Of a DNA stretch of 32,185 nucleotides, positions 14,628 through 25,717 are shown piece by piece. The position numbers and the translations under genes were made by a program. Numbering within the stretch: position 1 is the stretch's first letter; every line of letters begins with the position of its first letter. The notes under the pieces are model-generated. The model was given only the letters and a program-made list of their open reading frames with translations. It was not told the origin of the DNA and searched no databases. Origin of the DNA: a marine actinobacterium MedAcidi-G1 (GTDB taxonomy: Bacteria; Actinomycetota; Acidimicrobiia; Acidimicrobiales; MedAcidi-G1); the NCBI GenBank assembly GCA_000817085.1, contig JUEM01000019.1:1-32185 (forward strand), written 5' to 3'.

Positions 14628-15629
14628 TCAAGAAGTAGTTATTGAAACGAGGTCAACGAGTCTGTTTGAATATCCCCACTCATTGTCATACCAGCCGCTT
14701 ATCTTTACGAGATTATCCATAGTCATTGTTAAACCTGAATCGAACACACAACTGGCGGGATTACCGACAATATCAGAGCTGACAAGCGGTCGGTCGCTGT
14801 ACTCAAGAACTTTACTTAAGGCGCCTGTAGTAGCGGCATTTTTAAAAGCAGCGTTTATTTCATCTGCACTCGGAGTGCTACTCAGTAAAGCTGTAAAATC
14901 AGTTATTGAACCATCTGGAATAGGAACACGAAGAGAAATACCATCTAATTTTCCGTTCATCGCTTGCAGGACTAAACCAGTAGCACGTGCCGCACCTGTT
15001 GAGGTAGGTATGATGTTTACCGCAGAAGCGCGAGCTCGACGAAGATCACCATGTGGCCCATCTACCAAAGATTGATCTCCTGTGTAAGCATGAACTGTAG
15101 TCATTAATCCTTTTTCTACTCCAAAGGCATCATCTAGGACTTGAACCATCGGCACAAAACAATTTGTCGTGCAACTCGCATTAGATATCACAGTGTGTTT
15201 TTCTTTATCAAATTCTGAATCATTAACTCCGACGACAAAAGTAGCATCTGCCCCATTTGCGGGAGCTGAAACAATAACTAAAGGTGCTCCGGCTTCTAAG
15301 TGCATATTTGCTTTTTCACGATCGGTGAAAATTCCTGTCGACTCAATAACTACATCCACACCCAAGTCACTCCACGGAAGATCTTGAGGGTTTCGTTCTG
15401 AGAGAACCTGCAACATTTGTCCGTCTATCATAATGCCACTATCTTCGGCATTTATTTCATTTGGAAGATTCCCGTGCACAGAATCGTGTTTAAGCAAGTG
15501 AGCCATAGTAGCGGTGTCTCCTAGGTCATTGACCGCCACTATCTCCATGTCAGCACCCTGTTTCGCTACTGCACGATAAAAATTTCTTCCAATACGACCA
15601 AAGCCATTGATGCCAATCTTTATAGGCAT
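14628..15629 (-). CDS. gap: Type I glyceraldehyde-3-phosphate dehydrogenase
   Basis: A 333-residue enzyme with the Rossmann start INGFGRIGR, the NAD-specific Asp at 35 (VNDL), the catalytic C153 in SNASCTTNC and H180 in TTVHAYTGDQ. It oxidises glyceraldehyde-3-phosphate to 1,3-bisphosphoglycerate with NAD+. It is the first gene of the gap-pgk-tpiA-secG operon and has one of the strongest ribosome-binding sites in the window. Immediately upstream, after a 77-base gap, lies rapZ. Confidence 0.98.
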   Translation of the reverse strand: MPIKIGINGFGRIGRNFYRAVAKQGADMEIVAVNDLGDTATMAHLLKHDSVHGNLPNEINAEDSGIMIDGQMLQVLSERNPQDLPWSDLGVDVVIESTGIFTDREKANMHLEAGAPLVIVSAPANGADATFVVGVNDSEFDKEKHTVISNASCTTNCFVPMVQVLDDAFGVEKGLMTTVHAYTGDQSLVDGPHGDLRRARASAVNIIPTSTGAARATGLVLQAMNGKLDGISLRVPIPDGSITDFTALLSSTPSADEINAAFKNAATTGALSKVLEYSDRPLVSSDIVGNPASCVFDSGLTMTMDNLVKISGWYDNEWGYSNRLVDLVSITTS

Positions 15630-15633
15630 TTAT

Positions 15634-15641
15634 CTCTCCTT
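15634..15641 (-). promoter_or_regulatory. Strong ribosome-binding site of gap
   Basis: AAGGAGAG lies four bases upstream of the gap ATG on the minus strand, a near-perfect anti-16S match fitting a highly expressed glycolytic gene. Most other genes here have weak or no Shine-Dalgarno sequences. Confidence 0.8.
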
Positions 15642-15706
15642 CGAATATCCGAACACATCAATTATTACTACCTCAAGTAAGACCTAATGTGGTGTTTTTA
15701 TTTTAT

Positions 15707-16555
15707 TTACCTACTTATATCGCGATGAAAAGTAGATATATGAACGTCTTCATTTTTTAGAATTCTTGCTAGTTCTTCAGCAATTGCAACTGATCGATGC
15801 TTACCTCCTGTGCAGCCAAAGGCTACAGATAGATACGACTTACCTTCATTTTCGTAAGCGGGAATAAGGTACCTCAACAACGAAGAGATATCTTTTAAAA
15901 AGGGAGTGGAATTTTTTTGTTTTAATACATAATCCTGAACGTCATTATTTAAACCATCTTTCTCTCTAAGTTCCTCGACCCAATATGGGTTAGGTAAGAA
16001 GCGACAATCGAGTTGTATATCTACATCACGCGGAACACCGTATTTGAAGCCGAACGAAGAAACAGATATTTGCATTCCACGGTCGCCTTCTCTCCCATAC
16101 AAGCGAGTCACTGTTTCACGTAAATTATGCACACTCAAGTCAGAAGTATCTAGTATCAAGTCGGCTTCTGCACGTGTGGATGCCATCATTATCCGTTCCG
16201 CTTCTATTGCTTCTTCAATTGTGGAAATATTTGAAAGTGGGTGTGGACGCCGACTGTCTTTGTATCGGCGGACAAGTGTTTCAGTGGAACAATCCAAGAA
16301 AACTAGCGTCACCGTTTCTTTCTTTTCACGAAGCTCACTAACTGCTGACAAAGTTTCGCCTTCGCTCGCATCTGCTTTGGCTATGAAAGCAACTCGATTC
16401 CAGCTTGAATCAGTTACGCTCGCTAACTCTGAAACTCTGCTCATTATTTCTGCAGGTAATCGATCGATTACAAACCAACCAAGGTCCTCAAGATTGCTAG
16501 CAAAATGAGATCTACCAGCTCCTGACAAGCCTGCAATCACTAATAATTCTGCCAT
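15707..16555 (-). CDS. rapZ: RapZ/YvcJ-family nucleotide-binding protein
   Basis: A 282-residue protein with the N-terminal P-loop domain GLSGAGRS (9-16) and the C-terminal RapZ domain ending with AFGCTGGKHRSVAIAE. The usual Walker Lys is Arg15, which as I recall is common in actinobacterial homologues. E. coli RapZ is an RNA-binding adaptor that senses glucosamine-6-phosphate; Gram-positive YvcJ binds nucleotides and has a less clear role. In actinobacteria it normally sits between uvrC and yvcK-whiA. Here uvrC and a methyltransferase precede it and gap follows directly. Confidence 0.92.
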   Translation of the reverse strand: MAELLVIAGLSGAGRSHFASNLEDLGWFVIDRLPAEIMSRVSELASVTDSSWNRVAFIAKADASEGETLSAVSELREKKETVTLVFLDCSTETLVRRYKDSRRPHPLSNISTIEEAIEAERIMMASTRAEADLILDTSDLSVHNLRETVTRLYGREGDRGMQISVSSFGFKYGVPRDVDIQLDCRFLPNPYWVEELREKDGLNNDVQDYVLKQKNSTPFLKDISSLLRYLIPAYENEGKSYLSVAFGCTGGKHRSVAIAEELARILKNEDVHISTFHRDISR

Positions 16556-16577
16556 AAGTCGATACTACTGCCATCGT

Positions 16578-17333
16578 TTAGTTAGTTCCAGAGGTCTTTT
16601 CGCAAACGATTATAAGAAAACGAGGAATATACGAAATCTCATTTTTCCATTCTGAGTTTTTCTCATCTGAATTAAGTGGCGCAGGTTCAATCATTCTGGT
16701 TAGTACAAAACCGGAGTCATTTAAGACATTCAAGTATCTACTCAAGGGACGGTGTGTGTAAGGGATGCTTATACCGTCACCAAAATATTCCTCGCTTAAC
16801 TCTTCCCTCAAGTATGAACCAATTCTCCAATACTTTTCAGGTGGATCAGTAGTCCAATCTTCAACCCAAGAACTACCAGGAGATTGAACTAGAGGATGGT
16901 TCATCACGAGAACAAACCTTCCCCCTGATTTAATAACGCGAGATGCTTCACGGAAAGATTCTTCAAATCTTTCAATATGTTCTACAACCAAACAGGAAAT
17001 TGCAGCATCGAAAAAAGCATAAGAAAATGGTAAATCTTCCGCTAACGCCCTGAGCAAAAATGAACTTGGATTAATTTCCTTCCCACGTTTAATCTGCTTT
17101 TGAGATTGATCAATACCTACCGCATCGATTGACATTCCTTCGAGAGCACGAATTATCTGACCCTCCCCTGTGCCTATATCCAACACTTTCTGAAATCCTT
17201 TCATCAAGTCGACGATGAGGGGTAGAAGTTGCTCAGAATATTCAGCATTCATGCCATTCGTAAAAGAGTTTTGCCACCATTCTGCATTTAACTCCCATGG
17301 GTTTTTACTTTGATCCATGTCCGATCGTTTCAT
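16578..17333 (-). CDS. Class I SAM-dependent methyltransferase (type 11)
   Basis: A 251-residue Rossmann methyltransferase. SAM motif I is VLDIGTGEG (50-58), the acidic residue after beta-2 is D75 (GIDQSQ), and motif II is FFDAAISCLVVEHIE. An insert with several Trp/Tyr residues around SSWVEDWTTDPPEKYWRIGSY precedes the last strands and would form the acceptor site. The methyl acceptor is unknown; Methyltransf_11 proteins act on quinones, sugars, small metabolites or tRNA. It ends 22 bases before rapZ starts. M6 is an alternative start. Only 13 bases separate it from the divergent EamA gene, so at least one of the two promoters must lie within the opposing reading frame. Confidence 0.82.
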   Translation of the reverse strand: MKRSDMDQSKNPWELNAEWWQNSFTNGMNAEYSEQLLPLIVDLMKGFQKVLDIGTGEGQIIRALEGMSIDAVGIDQSQKQIKRGKEINPSSFLLRALAEDLPFSYAFFDAAISCLVVEHIERFEESFREASRVIKSGGRFVLVMNHPLVQSPGSSWVEDWTTDPPEKYWRIGSYLREELSEEYFGDGISIPYTHRPLSRYLNVLNDSGFVLTRMIEPAPLNSDEKNSEWKNEISYIPRFLIIVCEKTSGTN

Positions 17334-17346
17334 ATTTTGAGTAGAA

Positions 17347-18204
17347 ATGCTGAACTCGCTTTATGCTCCGAATGTGGCTATTTTCTTTGCTTTTCTTTCC
17401 AGCGTCTTCTGGGGTTTTGGTGGTTTTTTCGCAGGTCAAGCATCTAGGCGAGGTTCGTTGATTCCTACTCTCACTCTTGACATTTTTATAGGCCTTTTCG
17501 TAGTAATTCCACTTTCCCTTTTTATCGCTGAGACTTTTACAATTCGCGACTTCCTTATAGGAGGATTTGCAGGTCTTTTCGGAATGTCTGGAGCAGCTTT
17601 TCTCTACGCAGGAATGAAAAAAGCTGCTTACGTAACCGTTATACCTGTTTCAGGAGTAATTGGAGCACTTTTTCCTGTGTTGTGGGGTCTCGTAGATGGT
17701 GACTCGCTTTCAGTTCTGCAGATAATTGGAATCTTCATAGGTCTTATTTCAATAGCTCTAGCTTCCGGAGTGTCACTGCAGACATTTAGAGGACCAGTCG
17801 CCGGATTGATAGACGGGATATTAGCCGGCCTAGGTTTCGGAGCCTTCTACATCATTATTGAAAATACTTCTAGCGATACTGAACCTTGGGGTGCAGTCGC
17901 TAGCCGACTTTTCCCGCTAATCATCCTTCTGTTTATTTTGTGCTTAATGAAAGACAAACCAAAACCATCTAAAAAAGCTTTTCCTTTTATTGTTGGTTCG
18001 GGTTTAAGTAATGCTTGCGCGAGCGCTTGTTTTCTGCTTGCTGTCAATAGAGGTCTACTGAGCGTCACTTCACTTCTGAGTGCGCTCTATCCAGCAATAA
18101 CAGTAGTTCTAGCTCATTTTATAGTAAAAGAAAAAATGACACGTACCCAAGTTTTTGGAGTCGCTGCAGCAATTTTTTCTATGGCATCAATCACAATTAA
18201 CTGA
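17347..18204 (+). CDS. EamA/DMT-superfamily transporter
   Basis: A 285-residue polytopic membrane protein with about ten hydrophobic segments arranged as two EamA repeats (about 10-135 and 150-282). Drug/metabolite transporters of this size export amino acids, nucleobases or other metabolites; the substrate is not readable. It is the only rightward gene in a 20-kb leftward block, inserted between the methyltransferase and uvrC. Its stop overlaps the end of the convergent uvrC by 8 bases. The ATG at 17347 follows GAGTAGAA, a weak ribosome-binding site. Confidence 0.85.
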   Translation: MLNSLYAPNVAIFFAFLSSVFWGFGGFFAGQASRRGSLIPTLTLDIFIGLFVVIPLSLFIAETFTIRDFLIGGFAGLFGMSGAAFLYAGMKKAAYVTVIPVSGVIGALFPVLWGLVDGDSLSVLQIIGIFIGLISIALASGVSLQTFRGPVAGLIDGILAGLGFGAFYIIIENTSSDTEPWGAVASRLFPLIILLFILCLMKDKPKPSKKAFPFIVGSGLSNACASACFLLAVNRGLLSVTSLLSALYPAITVVLAHFIVKEKMTRTQVFGVAAAIFSMASITIN

Positions 18205-20056
18205 GATTTAGTTTTCTCGCAACTTCTATAGCTACTTTTTCCGGTAACCACTTAATTTCTCTCAATTCTTTCAAGGTGCTTTTTTTGATTTTCGTCAAGC
18301 TCCCAAATTCGTCAATTAGTCGACTTTTACGTTTTTCTCCCAAACCTGAAATACCATCGAGAATTGACTCTGTCATACGTTTCGCTCTGAGTTTTCTATG
18401 GTACTCAACTGCAAACCTATGAGATTCATCTCTCAGTCGTTGCAACATATACAAAGCTTCGGAATTCCTAGGAATTACGACTGGGTCTCGTTTCCCTGAT
18501 ACAAAAACTTCTTCAAACTGTTTAGCGAGTGATGCAACAAAAATTTGTTCCGACAAACCAAACTCAGCCACTGTTTTCTCTGCTACTGAAAGTTGACCCT
18601 TTCCGCCATCTACTAACAACAACTGAGGTGGATAAGCAAACTTCTTATTTCCCTCTGCGCCGATTTCATTACTCTCTTTCAAATACGCAGACAGACGTCG
18701 TGAGATTACTTCTTTCATTGCTGCATAATCATCATTTCCATCAAAACTATTTATACGAAAACGTCTATAATCACTCTTTTTTAATAAGCCGTCTTCCATC
18801 ACTACCATGGAGCCCACGTAATCTGTGCCTTGTAAATGGCTCATGTCATAGCATTCAATTCGCAAAGGTGCATCCACCATTCCTAATGTTGTTTGCAGTT
18901 CATTTAGTGCTTTAGAACGTGAATTATGGTCTTTTGCTCTTTTAAGTCGATGTCGTATGAACTCTTCGCTTGCATTGCTGACAACTGTTTCAAGTAAAGA
19001 TTTTTTCTCACCGCGTTTTGGAACACGTATTTCTACTCCAGAACTTTTTTCCTTACTCAACCAGCTTTCAATTAGCTCCATATCTTCAGGGATAACTTCG
19101 GTCAATATTTGATTTGGTACTCCGCGCGGTGGTTCAGAACTGTAATGCTCTACCAAAAGATGCTTAAGCATCTCTGAATTTTCTATTCCGTCAATTCGAT
19201 CAACAACGAAACCTTTTCTGCCCACGACACGACCTTTTCGAATATAGAAAACCTGAACGGAAGCTTCAATTTCATCACCAGAAAATCCAAATAGATCAAT
19301 ATTTTCTGTTTCGTTAAGGACTATTCGTTGTCGCTCAAGAACTCTTTCAATGTTAAGTATTTTGTCACGAATGTGAGCGGCCTTTTCGTACTCTTGAGCG
19401 GCAGACAAAATAGACATTTCTTGACGTAGATCGCTAACTATACCTTTACTGTTTCCATCCAGAAAACTTAAAAGGTCAGCTACTAGATTCTCGTATTCTT
19501 TTTCAGTAATTTTTTCAACGCATGGTGCGGAACACTTTTCTATATGAAACAACAGACATGGTTTTCCAATCTTTTCGTGTTCGTTAAATTTCGTATTTGA
19601 GCAACTCCTAACGGGAAAGCTTTTAATCAGCAAGTCCAGAGTTTCACGTATAGCTTTGACATTTCCGTATGGCCCGAAATACCTGATGCCCCGCTTGCGT
19701 TTGCCACGTGTAATCGTTGGTCGCGGCCACTTCTCATTGACAGTCACAGATAGGTATGGATAACTTTTGTTGTCTTTGAGGTCAACGTTGAATCTTGGTC
19801 CATGCTCTTTAATTAAAGTGAACTCGAGCAGTAACGCCTCTAGTTCGTTTGCTACTTGAATCCATTCAAGGTGCGTTGCTTCTTGCATCATTCGTTGTGT
19901 TCGCGTAGCCATAGTCGTCTTATTTCCAAAATAGCTATTAACGCGGTTCCGAAGGTTTTTAGCTTTTCCTACATAAATAATGTTTCCGGCTTGATCAAAA
20001 AATTGATATGAACCAGGTTTGGTAGGAATCGTTCCTTGTTCGGGCTGTTCTAACAC
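18197..20056 (-). CDS. uvrC: UvrABC excinuclease subunit C
   Basis: A 619-residue dual-incision nuclease. The N-terminal GIY-YIG domain (about 12-90, GSYQFFD and IIYVGKAKNLRNRV) makes the 3' cut. A UVR motif lies near 205-240. The RNase H-like domain (ECYDMSHLQG, LLVDGGKGQL) makes the 5' cut. A tandem helix-hairpin-helix region (ISGLGEKRKSRLIDEFGS) ends the protein. The GIY motif reads GSY instead of the usual GVY. The start is a GTG at 20056; family members begin close to this point. It ends the uvrB-uvrA-uvrC run and starts 51 bases after uvrA. Confidence 0.97.
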   Translation of the reverse strand: MLEQPEQGTIPTKPGSYQFFDQAGNIIYVGKAKNLRNRVNSYFGNKTTMATRTQRMMQEATHLEWIQVANELEALLLEFTLIKEHGPRFNVDLKDNKSYPYLSVTVNEKWPRPTITRGKRKRGIRYFGPYGNVKAIRETLDLLIKSFPVRSCSNTKFNEHEKIGKPCLLFHIEKCSAPCVEKITEKEYENLVADLLSFLDGNSKGIVSDLRQEMSILSAAQEYEKAAHIRDKILNIERVLERQRIVLNETENIDLFGFSGDEIEASVQVFYIRKGRVVGRKGFVVDRIDGIENSEMLKHLLVEHYSSEPPRGVPNQILTEVIPEDMELIESWLSKEKSSGVEIRVPKRGEKKSLLETVVSNASEEFIRHRLKRAKDHNSRSKALNELQTTLGMVDAPLRIECYDMSHLQGTDYVGSMVVMEDGLLKKSDYRRFRINSFDGNDDYAAMKEVISRRLSAYLKESNEIGAEGNKKFAYPPQLLLVDGGKGQLSVAEKTVAEFGLSEQIFVASLAKQFEEVFVSGKRDPVVIPRNSEALYMLQRLRDESHRFAVEYHRKLRAKRMTESILDGISGLGEKRKSRLIDEFGSLTKIKKSTLKELREIKWLPEKVAIEVARKLNLS

Positions 20057-20107
20057 TCTTTTAGGATAAAGGTCATAAGGAGTCTTTTCTAACCTTGGAG
20101 CATGTTG

Positions 20108-22945
20108 CTAGTTCAGAAGTGGCTTGAGGAATTTTCCAGTGTGACTACTTTTGAGTTTAGTTATATTCTCCGGCGTGTCACTTGCCACTATTTCCCCTCC
20201 ACCTTCTCCTCCTTCAGGTCCTAAGTCAATAACCCAGTCTGCTGTTTTCACAACATCTAAATTGTGCTCAATGACTATTACTGTGTTTCCATTATCAACT
20301 AGACGTGTCAAAACGTTTAATAATTTTCTCACATCTTCAAAATGTAGTCCTGTTGTAGGTTCATCTAACAGATAAAGAGTATGGCCAGTGGGTCGCTTAG
20401 CGAGCTCAGTCGCGAGTTTAACTCTTTGAGCTTCGCCTCCCGATAAAGTAGGTGCAGATTGGCCGAGTCTTATATATCCAAGTCCGACATCAACCAATGT
20501 TTGCATGTGTCTGGTGATGGAAGGTTGCTTTTCAAAAAAAGTTAACGCTTCTTCGCAAGGCATTTCTAAAACATCGGCAATATTTTTACCCTTGTACATT
20601 ATTTCAAGAGTGTCGCGATTGTAACGCTTACCTAGACACACTTCACAAGGAACGTAGACATCAGGAAGAAAATGCATTTCTATCCGTAAAGTTCCATCAC
20701 CAGAGCAGGCTTCACATCTTCCTCCTTTAACATTAAAGCTGAATCTTCCAGGCTGATAACCTCTGAGACGTGATTCTTCAGTTTTGGCAAACAACTTTCG
20801 TATGTGGTCGAATACACCTGTGTAAGTGGCAGCATTTGATCTAGGCGTTCTACCTATAGGAGCTTGATCAATATTTATAACTTTGTCGACTTGATCGATT
20901 CCCTTTATTGCTTTATGCAGTCCTGGCGGTGTTTTAGATTTGTATATCGACTGCATTAATCCTTTTAGCAAAATTTCGTTAACAAGGGTAGATTTGCCGG
21001 ACCCTGAAACTCCAGTTACTGCAACGAAGCACCCCAGTGGAAAATCAATATCAATATTTTTTAAGTTATTTTCACGAGCGCCCAAAATACTTATGAAGGA
21101 ACCATTTGTTTCTCGTCGTTCTGTCGGTACCGGTAAAAGTTTATTTCCTGACATGTACTGTCCAGTTAGAGATTTTTTGCAACCAACAAGACCCTTTACG
21201 TTTCCAGAGTAAACCACGTCCCCTCCGTGTTCACCGGCACCAGGGCCTATATCTACAACATGATCCGCTGCTCGGATCGTTTCTTCATCGTGTTCAACAA
21301 CGATGACGGTATTACCTATATCTCTTAAATGAGACAAAGTTTCTATCAAACGCTGATTGTCTCTCTGATGCAAACCAATAGAGGGCTCATCTAAAACGTA
21401 GAGGACGCCGACTAATCCACTTCCAATTTGAGAAGCAAGGCGGATTCGTTGTGCTTCACCTCCTGCTAATGTCGCAGCCGATCGAGACAAGGTTAAATAT
21501 TCGAGCCCGACATCGAGTAAAAATCGTAATCGTGAATTTATTTCTTTTACGACCTGTTCGGCGATCATTTCTTCTCTGTCGTTTAGTTTTAGATTTGAAA
21601 GAGCGTTAAAAGCTTTATCGATTGAAAGCTGACAAATATCGTCTAATGACCGGTTGTCAATTGTTACTGCGAGAGAAAGAGGGTTCAATCTTGACCCTCC
21701 GCACTCATCGCAGTCAACTTGTCGCATGTAGCCTTCGATTTGTTCTCTTTGAGTATCACTTTCTGCTTCCTGGTGTCTTCTCCGTAAATAAGGAATTGCT
21801 CCTTCAAAGCGCGCATTGTGAACTCGTGCTCTGCCAAAACGGTTGTGATATCTAACTTTTACTCTTTCTTTTAAGCCTTTGCTCATAAGGATTTTCTGAT
21901 GATTTTTAGAAAGTTTTTCCCAAGGTGTTTCGAGGCTAATCCCCTCATGTTCTGCAACTGCTTCTATGAGCCTTTTGAAGTATCGGCTTCTGCCACCTGA
22001 CCATGGCGCAATAGCTCCTTCTGTAAGAGTCAGTTCTGGATTAGGAACTACCAGTTGCGGGTCGACTTCATAGACAGTACCTAAGCCATCACAGTAGGAG
22101 CACGCCCCATACGGACTGTTGAAAGAAAAATTACGTGGTGCTAGATCCTCAAATGATTTTCCGTCACTAGGACGCGACAAGTGCTGACTGAAAACAATTA
22201 ATTCATTTTCTTTATCTTCATCGTTTGTGGAAACTATCTCTATCTCTGCCACACCTTCACTTAGCGACAGAGCAGTCTCCATTGACTCTGTTAAACGTCT
22301 CTCTATCCCCTTCTTCATGACCAATCGATCAACCACTACTTTTATTGTGTGTTGTTCGTATCTCGCTAAATCCGCCGATTCACCAAATTCGTGAATTTCA
22401 CCGTCAATTAAGACTCGACTAAAGCCTTGAGTTGATAAATCATCAAGAAGAGCTTCGTAGGTGCCCTTCCTTCCTCGTATAACTGGTGCTAAGACTTGAA
22501 ATCTAGTGCCCTCAGCTAAGTCCATTATTCGATCTACGATCTGCTGGGGTGTTTGCCTTGTTAATTTCTCTCCTGTTTCCGGGTCGTGGGGAACACCGAT
22601 GCGAGCGAAAAGAAGCCTTAAATAATCATAAACTTCAGTAACGGTTCCAACAGTGGATCGCGGATTTCGTGAAGAGCTTTTCTGATCAATTGAAATAGCC
22701 GGAGATAATCCTTCAATGAAGTCAACGTCTGGTTTGTCCATCTGGCCTAAAAATTGACGGGCGTAAGCAGACAAAGACTCAACATAGCGTCGCTGCCCTT
22801 CGGCATAAATCGTATCGAAGGCTAATGATGATTTACCAGATCCTGAAATACCGGTAAAAACAATAAGTTTTTCTCTAGGAAGATCTAAGTCAACTGATTG
22901 TAAATTATGTTCCCTAGCTCCTTGAACTATTAACCTTTCTGGCAT
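20108..22945 (-). CDS. uvrA: UvrABC excinuclease ATPase subunit A
   Basis: A 945-residue protein of standard length with two ABC-type ATPase halves. Walker A motifs are [14 protein letters not shown] near the N-terminus and [13 protein letters not shown] in the second half. Two signature LSGGEAQR-type motifs are present ([24 protein letters not shown]). The zinc-finger cysteine sets include CSYCDGLG and CDECGG in the first half and CEACSGDG and [10 protein letters not shown] in the second. UvrA dimers find bulky DNA damage and load UvrB. The gene lies 46 bases after uvrB and 51 before uvrC, a compact repair cluster. Confidence 0.98.
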   Translation of the reverse strand: MPERLIVQGAREHNLQSVDLDLPREKLIVFTGISGSGKSSLAFDTIYAEGQRRYVESLSAYARQFLGQMDKPDVDFIEGLSPAISIDQKSSSRNPRSTVGTVTEVYDYLRLLFARIGVPHDPETGEKLTRQTPQQIVDRIMDLAEGTRFQVLAPVIRGRKGTYEALLDDLSTQGFSRVLIDGEIHEFGESADLARYEQHTIKVVVDRLVMKKGIERRLTESMETALSLSEGVAEIEIVSTNDEDKENELIVFSQHLSRPSDGKSFEDLAPRNFSFNSPYGACSYCDGLGTVYEVDPQLVVPNPELTLTEGAIAPWSGGRSRYFKRLIEAVAEHEGISLETPWEKLSKNHQKILMSKGLKERVKVRYHNRFGRARVHNARFEGAIPYLRRRHQEAESDTQREQIEGYMRQVDCDECGGSRLNPLSLAVTIDNRSLDDICQLSIDKAFNALSNLKLNDREEMIAEQVVKEINSRLRFLLDVGLEYLTLSRSAATLAGGEAQRIRLASQIGSGLVGVLYVLDEPSIGLHQRDNQRLIETLSHLRDIGNTVIVVEHDEETIRAADHVVDIGPGAGEHGGDVVYSGNVKGLVGCKKSLTGQYMSGNKLLPVPTERRETNGSFISILGARENNLKNIDIDFPLGCFVAVTGVSGSGKSTLVNEILLKGLMQSIYKSKTPPGLHKAIKGIDQVDKVINIDQAPIGRTPRSNAATYTGVFDHIRKLFAKTEESRLRGYQPGRFSFNVKGGRCEACSGDGTLRIEMHFLPDVYVPCEVCLGKRYNRDTLEIMYKGKNIADVLEMPCEEALTFFEKQPSITRHMQTLVDVGLGYIRLGQSAPTLSGGEAQRVKLATELAKRPTGHTLYLLDEPTTGLHFEDVRKLLNVLTRLVDNGNTVIVIEHNLDVVKTADWVIDLGPEGGEGGGEIVASDTPENITKLKSSHTGKFLKPLLN

Positions 22946-22991
22946 TCAACGATCCTAGACATTTGGAACGCACTTCACATTTGATTTTCCT

Positions 22992-25013
22992 TTAAACTTT
23001 TTCCGGCATATCACGAATCTCTCGTTTTAATTCTTTTATTTCGTCTCTTAATCTTGCAGCGTATTCAAATTGGAGCTCTTCAGCGGCTTCGCTCATTTCT
23101 GCTTCGAGAGTATGAAGCAGGCGTTTTAGATCTTCACGTGGCATGTCAGAAAGCTCATCAGCAAGCTTTGCAACATTTCGCTTTTTATTTTTTGGTTTAC
23201 TAGAAGCTGCGCCAGGCCTGACCATTTCGAGTATGTCACTTACTGCTTTTCTAATTGTCTGTGGGTCTATTCCGTTTTCTTCGTTGTATTTTGTCTGCAG
23301 TTTTCTTCGTCGTTTTGTCTCATCGAGCGCTCTTTTCATAGAACCAGTTATTTTGTCCGCATACATCACAACCTGACCATCTACGTTTCGAGCCGCTCGA
23401 CCAATTGTTTGTATAAGCGAAGTTTCACTCCTTAAAAATCCTTCTTTATCGGCGTCTAAAATAGCCACTAGTGAGACCTCAGGTAAATCAAGGCCTTCTC
23501 GTAGAAGATTTATACCAACTAAAACATCGAACTCACCTAGTCTTAAGTCACGCAGTATTTCGATTCTTTCAATAGTGTCAATGTCTGAATGCAAATATCT
23601 GACTCTTACCCCTTGCTCTAGCAAATAATCGGTTAGATCCTCAGCCATTTTTTTCGTAAGTGTCGTCACGAGCACTCGTTGTTCTGTGTCAACTCGCGTA
23701 GAAATCATCTCAAGAAGGTCATCTATTTGACCTTCTGTTGGACGTACGACAACCTCTGGATCGATTAGGCCTGTTGGGCGAACAATCTGCTCGACAATTC
23801 TTGTACTGTTTTCTTTTTCCCAATTACCTGGAGTAGCTGAAACTAGAACTACTTGTCCAGCTTTATTGATAAATTCGTCAAACCTTAGTGGCCTGTTGTC
23901 AGCAGCTGAAGGAAGCCTGAAACCATGCTCTATCAGGGTCAATTTACGGCTTCTGTCGCCTGCGTGTTGACCATGAAGCTGTGGAATGGCTACGTGCGAT
24001 TCATCGAGAACAACAAGAAAGTCATCAGGAAAATAGTCAAGCAAGGTGAATGGCCTTTCACCAGGCGCCCTGCCATCTATATGAGAACTATAATTTTCGA
24101 TTCCACTGCAAAATCCAAGCTCTGACATCATCTCAAGGTCATAATCAGTTCTCATTCTCAGACGTTGAGACTCAAGGAGTTTATTTTCTTTTTCAAATAC
24201 TTTTAGTGATTCTTGTAGTTCTATTTCGATGCTTTTTATTGCTCGGCTCATTACTGCGGTATCTGCCATGTAATGAGTTGCAGGGAACACTATTAGTTCA
24301 TCTAATTCTCTTATAAGGTCGCCAGTAACCGGATCAACTTCAGTGATTCTTTCAACTTCATCCCCAAATAAAGAAATCTTAAATATGGTTTCTTCATAAG
24401 CAGGATGAATTTCAATTGTGTCACCTTTAACGCGAAATTTTCCACGGCTTAATGCCATATCATTTCGTTCGTAGCGCATGTCAATTAGTCTGCTTAATGC
24501 TTCACGTTGATTTATTTCACTTTCTGTTCTCAGAACCAGTAATTGACCTTCGTACTGGGATGGGGAACCCAGCCCGTAGATACAGGAAACCGAAGCAACT
24601 ACGATCGTGTCCCTTCGAGTCAACAGCGCTGATGTGGCAGAGTGTCTTAATCGATCTATCTCATCATTTACCGAAGAGTCTTTTTCAATAAAGGTGTCTG
24701 AACTGGGAACATACGCCTCTGGCTGATAATAGTCATAATACGAAACGAAGTACTCAACTTTATTATCTGGAAAAAATGATCGAAATTCATTTGCCAATTG
24801 GGCTGCCAGAGCTTTATTAGGCGCTATCACTAAAGTAGGTCTTTGAACTTCTTCAATAGTCCATGCAACGGTTGCACTTTTTCCGCTTCCGGTAATTCCT
24901 AAAAGGGTCTGAAATCTCTCTCCACCATTAAGACCATCTGCTAATTCTTCTATTGCCTTTGGCTGATCTCCTGCTGGCTTAAAAGGTGCATGTACCTTGA
25001 ACTTCCGTTCCAC
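22992..25013 (-). CDS. uvrB: UvrABC excinuclease helicase subunit B
   Basis: A 673-residue superfamily 2 helicase. Walker A is GITGSGKS (39-46), the damage-verifying beta-hairpin contains [12 protein letters not shown], and the helicase motifs DESH and QTIGRAARN are present. A C-terminal UVR motif (about 630-665, [13 protein letters not shown] type) contacts UvrC. UvrB receives damage from UvrA, verifies it and recruits UvrC. It follows coaE by 42 bases. Confidence 0.98.
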   Translation of the reverse strand: MERKFKVHAPFKPAGDQPKAIEELADGLNGGERFQTLLGITGSGKSATVAWTIEEVQRPTLVIAPNKALAAQLANEFRSFFPDNKVEYFVSYYDYYQPEAYVPSSDTFIEKDSSVNDEIDRLRHSATSALLTRRDTIVVASVSCIYGLGSPSQYEGQLLVLRTESEINQREALSRLIDMRYERNDMALSRGKFRVKGDTIEIHPAYEETIFKISLFGDEVERITEVDPVTGDLIRELDELIVFPATHYMADTAVMSRAIKSIEIELQESLKVFEKENKLLESQRLRMRTDYDLEMMSELGFCSGIENYSSHIDGRAPGERPFTLLDYFPDDFLVVLDESHVAIPQLHGQHAGDRSRKLTLIEHGFRLPSAADNRPLRFDEFINKAGQVVLVSATPGNWEKENSTRIVEQIVRPTGLIDPEVVVRPTEGQIDDLLEMISTRVDTEQRVLVTTLTKKMAEDLTDYLLEQGVRVRYLHSDIDTIERIEILRDLRLGEFDVLVGINLLREGLDLPEVSLVAILDADKEGFLRSETSLIQTIGRAARNVDGQVVMYADKITGSMKRALDETKRRRKLQTKYNEENGIDPQTIRKAVSDILEMVRPGAASSKPKNKKRNVAKLADELSDMPREDLKRLLHTLEAEMSEAAEELQFEYAARLRDEIKELKREIRDMPEKV

Positions 25014-25055
25014 ATAAAGATGATACTGATCTACAAGCGATGAAACATGTTCAAT

Positions 25056-25694
25056 TTATTGTTTAACAATTAAGGAAGGTAATGCTCGACCAATTTCAGG
25101 TCTTTCAATAGAGTTAATCCATTCCCAACATTTGTAAATTTCTTTTTCAAATACTCCTATTGAAGTATTGTTTTCAATCACGTAATCGGCTATTTCTGTT
25201 CTTGCCTCACGCGAGACTTGTTTTTTGATTCTATTTCGTGCATCTTCTTCCTCGAACGAACGGTGCTTTACTAGACGTTCGACAGCAGTTTCTGTATTAA
25301 TGTCGACTACTACTATCGCGTCAAAATTTCGGTACCCAGATTCGACAAGCAGCGGAATTTCTAAAATGACTGTGTCGTCAGTGTTTAAATACGCTTTGCG
25401 TCTACCAGTCATTTCTTCTCGTACAGCCGGGTGGACAATAGCATTTAATGATGCAAGTTCTTCGGGGTTGGAAAAAACGATATTTGCTACTGCCTGACGG
25501 TCAAGCTGACCATCTGGCGCCAAAATGTCTTTACCCCACTTGGAAAGCATTTCCTCAAAGACTTTCTCACCTGGTTGTTGCAGGTCTCTAACAATTTGAT
25601 CTGCATCTATAAGAGCCGCTCCGTGAGCAACGAAACTGGCAGCTGCAGTAGATTTTCCAGAGCCAATGCCGCCTGTTAATCCTATTTCAAGCAA
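25056..25694 (-). CDS. coaE: Dephospho-CoA kinase
   Basis: A 212-residue P-loop kinase. Walker A is GGIGSGKST (8-16), followed by DADQIVRDLQQPG, the CoA-binding HPAVR and the LVESG lid region. It phosphorylates the ribose 3'-hydroxyl of dephospho-CoA, the last step of coenzyme A synthesis. Its place between rpsA and uvrB is the usual actinobacterial order. Mycobacterial CoaE has a fused C-terminal UPF0157 domain; this one does not. Confidence 0.96.
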   Translation of the reverse strand: MLEIGLTGGIGSGKSTAAASFVAHGAALIDADQIVRDLQQPGEKVFEEMLSKWGKDILAPDGQLDRQAVANIVFSNPEELASLNAIVHPAVREEMTGRRKAYLNTDDTVILEIPLLVESGYRNFDAIVVVDINTETAVERLVKHRSFEEEDARNRIKKQVSREARTEIADYVIENNTSIGVFEKEIYKCWEWINSIERPEIGRALPSLIVKQ

Positions 25695-25717
25695 TTGTTG
25701 ACCCGCTTAAAATATTG

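Noticed and set aside
15707-16555. Arg in place of the Walker A Lys of RapZ as a sign of inactivation
   Set aside because: As I recall, GAGR is common in actinobacterial RapZ proteins, so it is a lineage trait rather than a defect.
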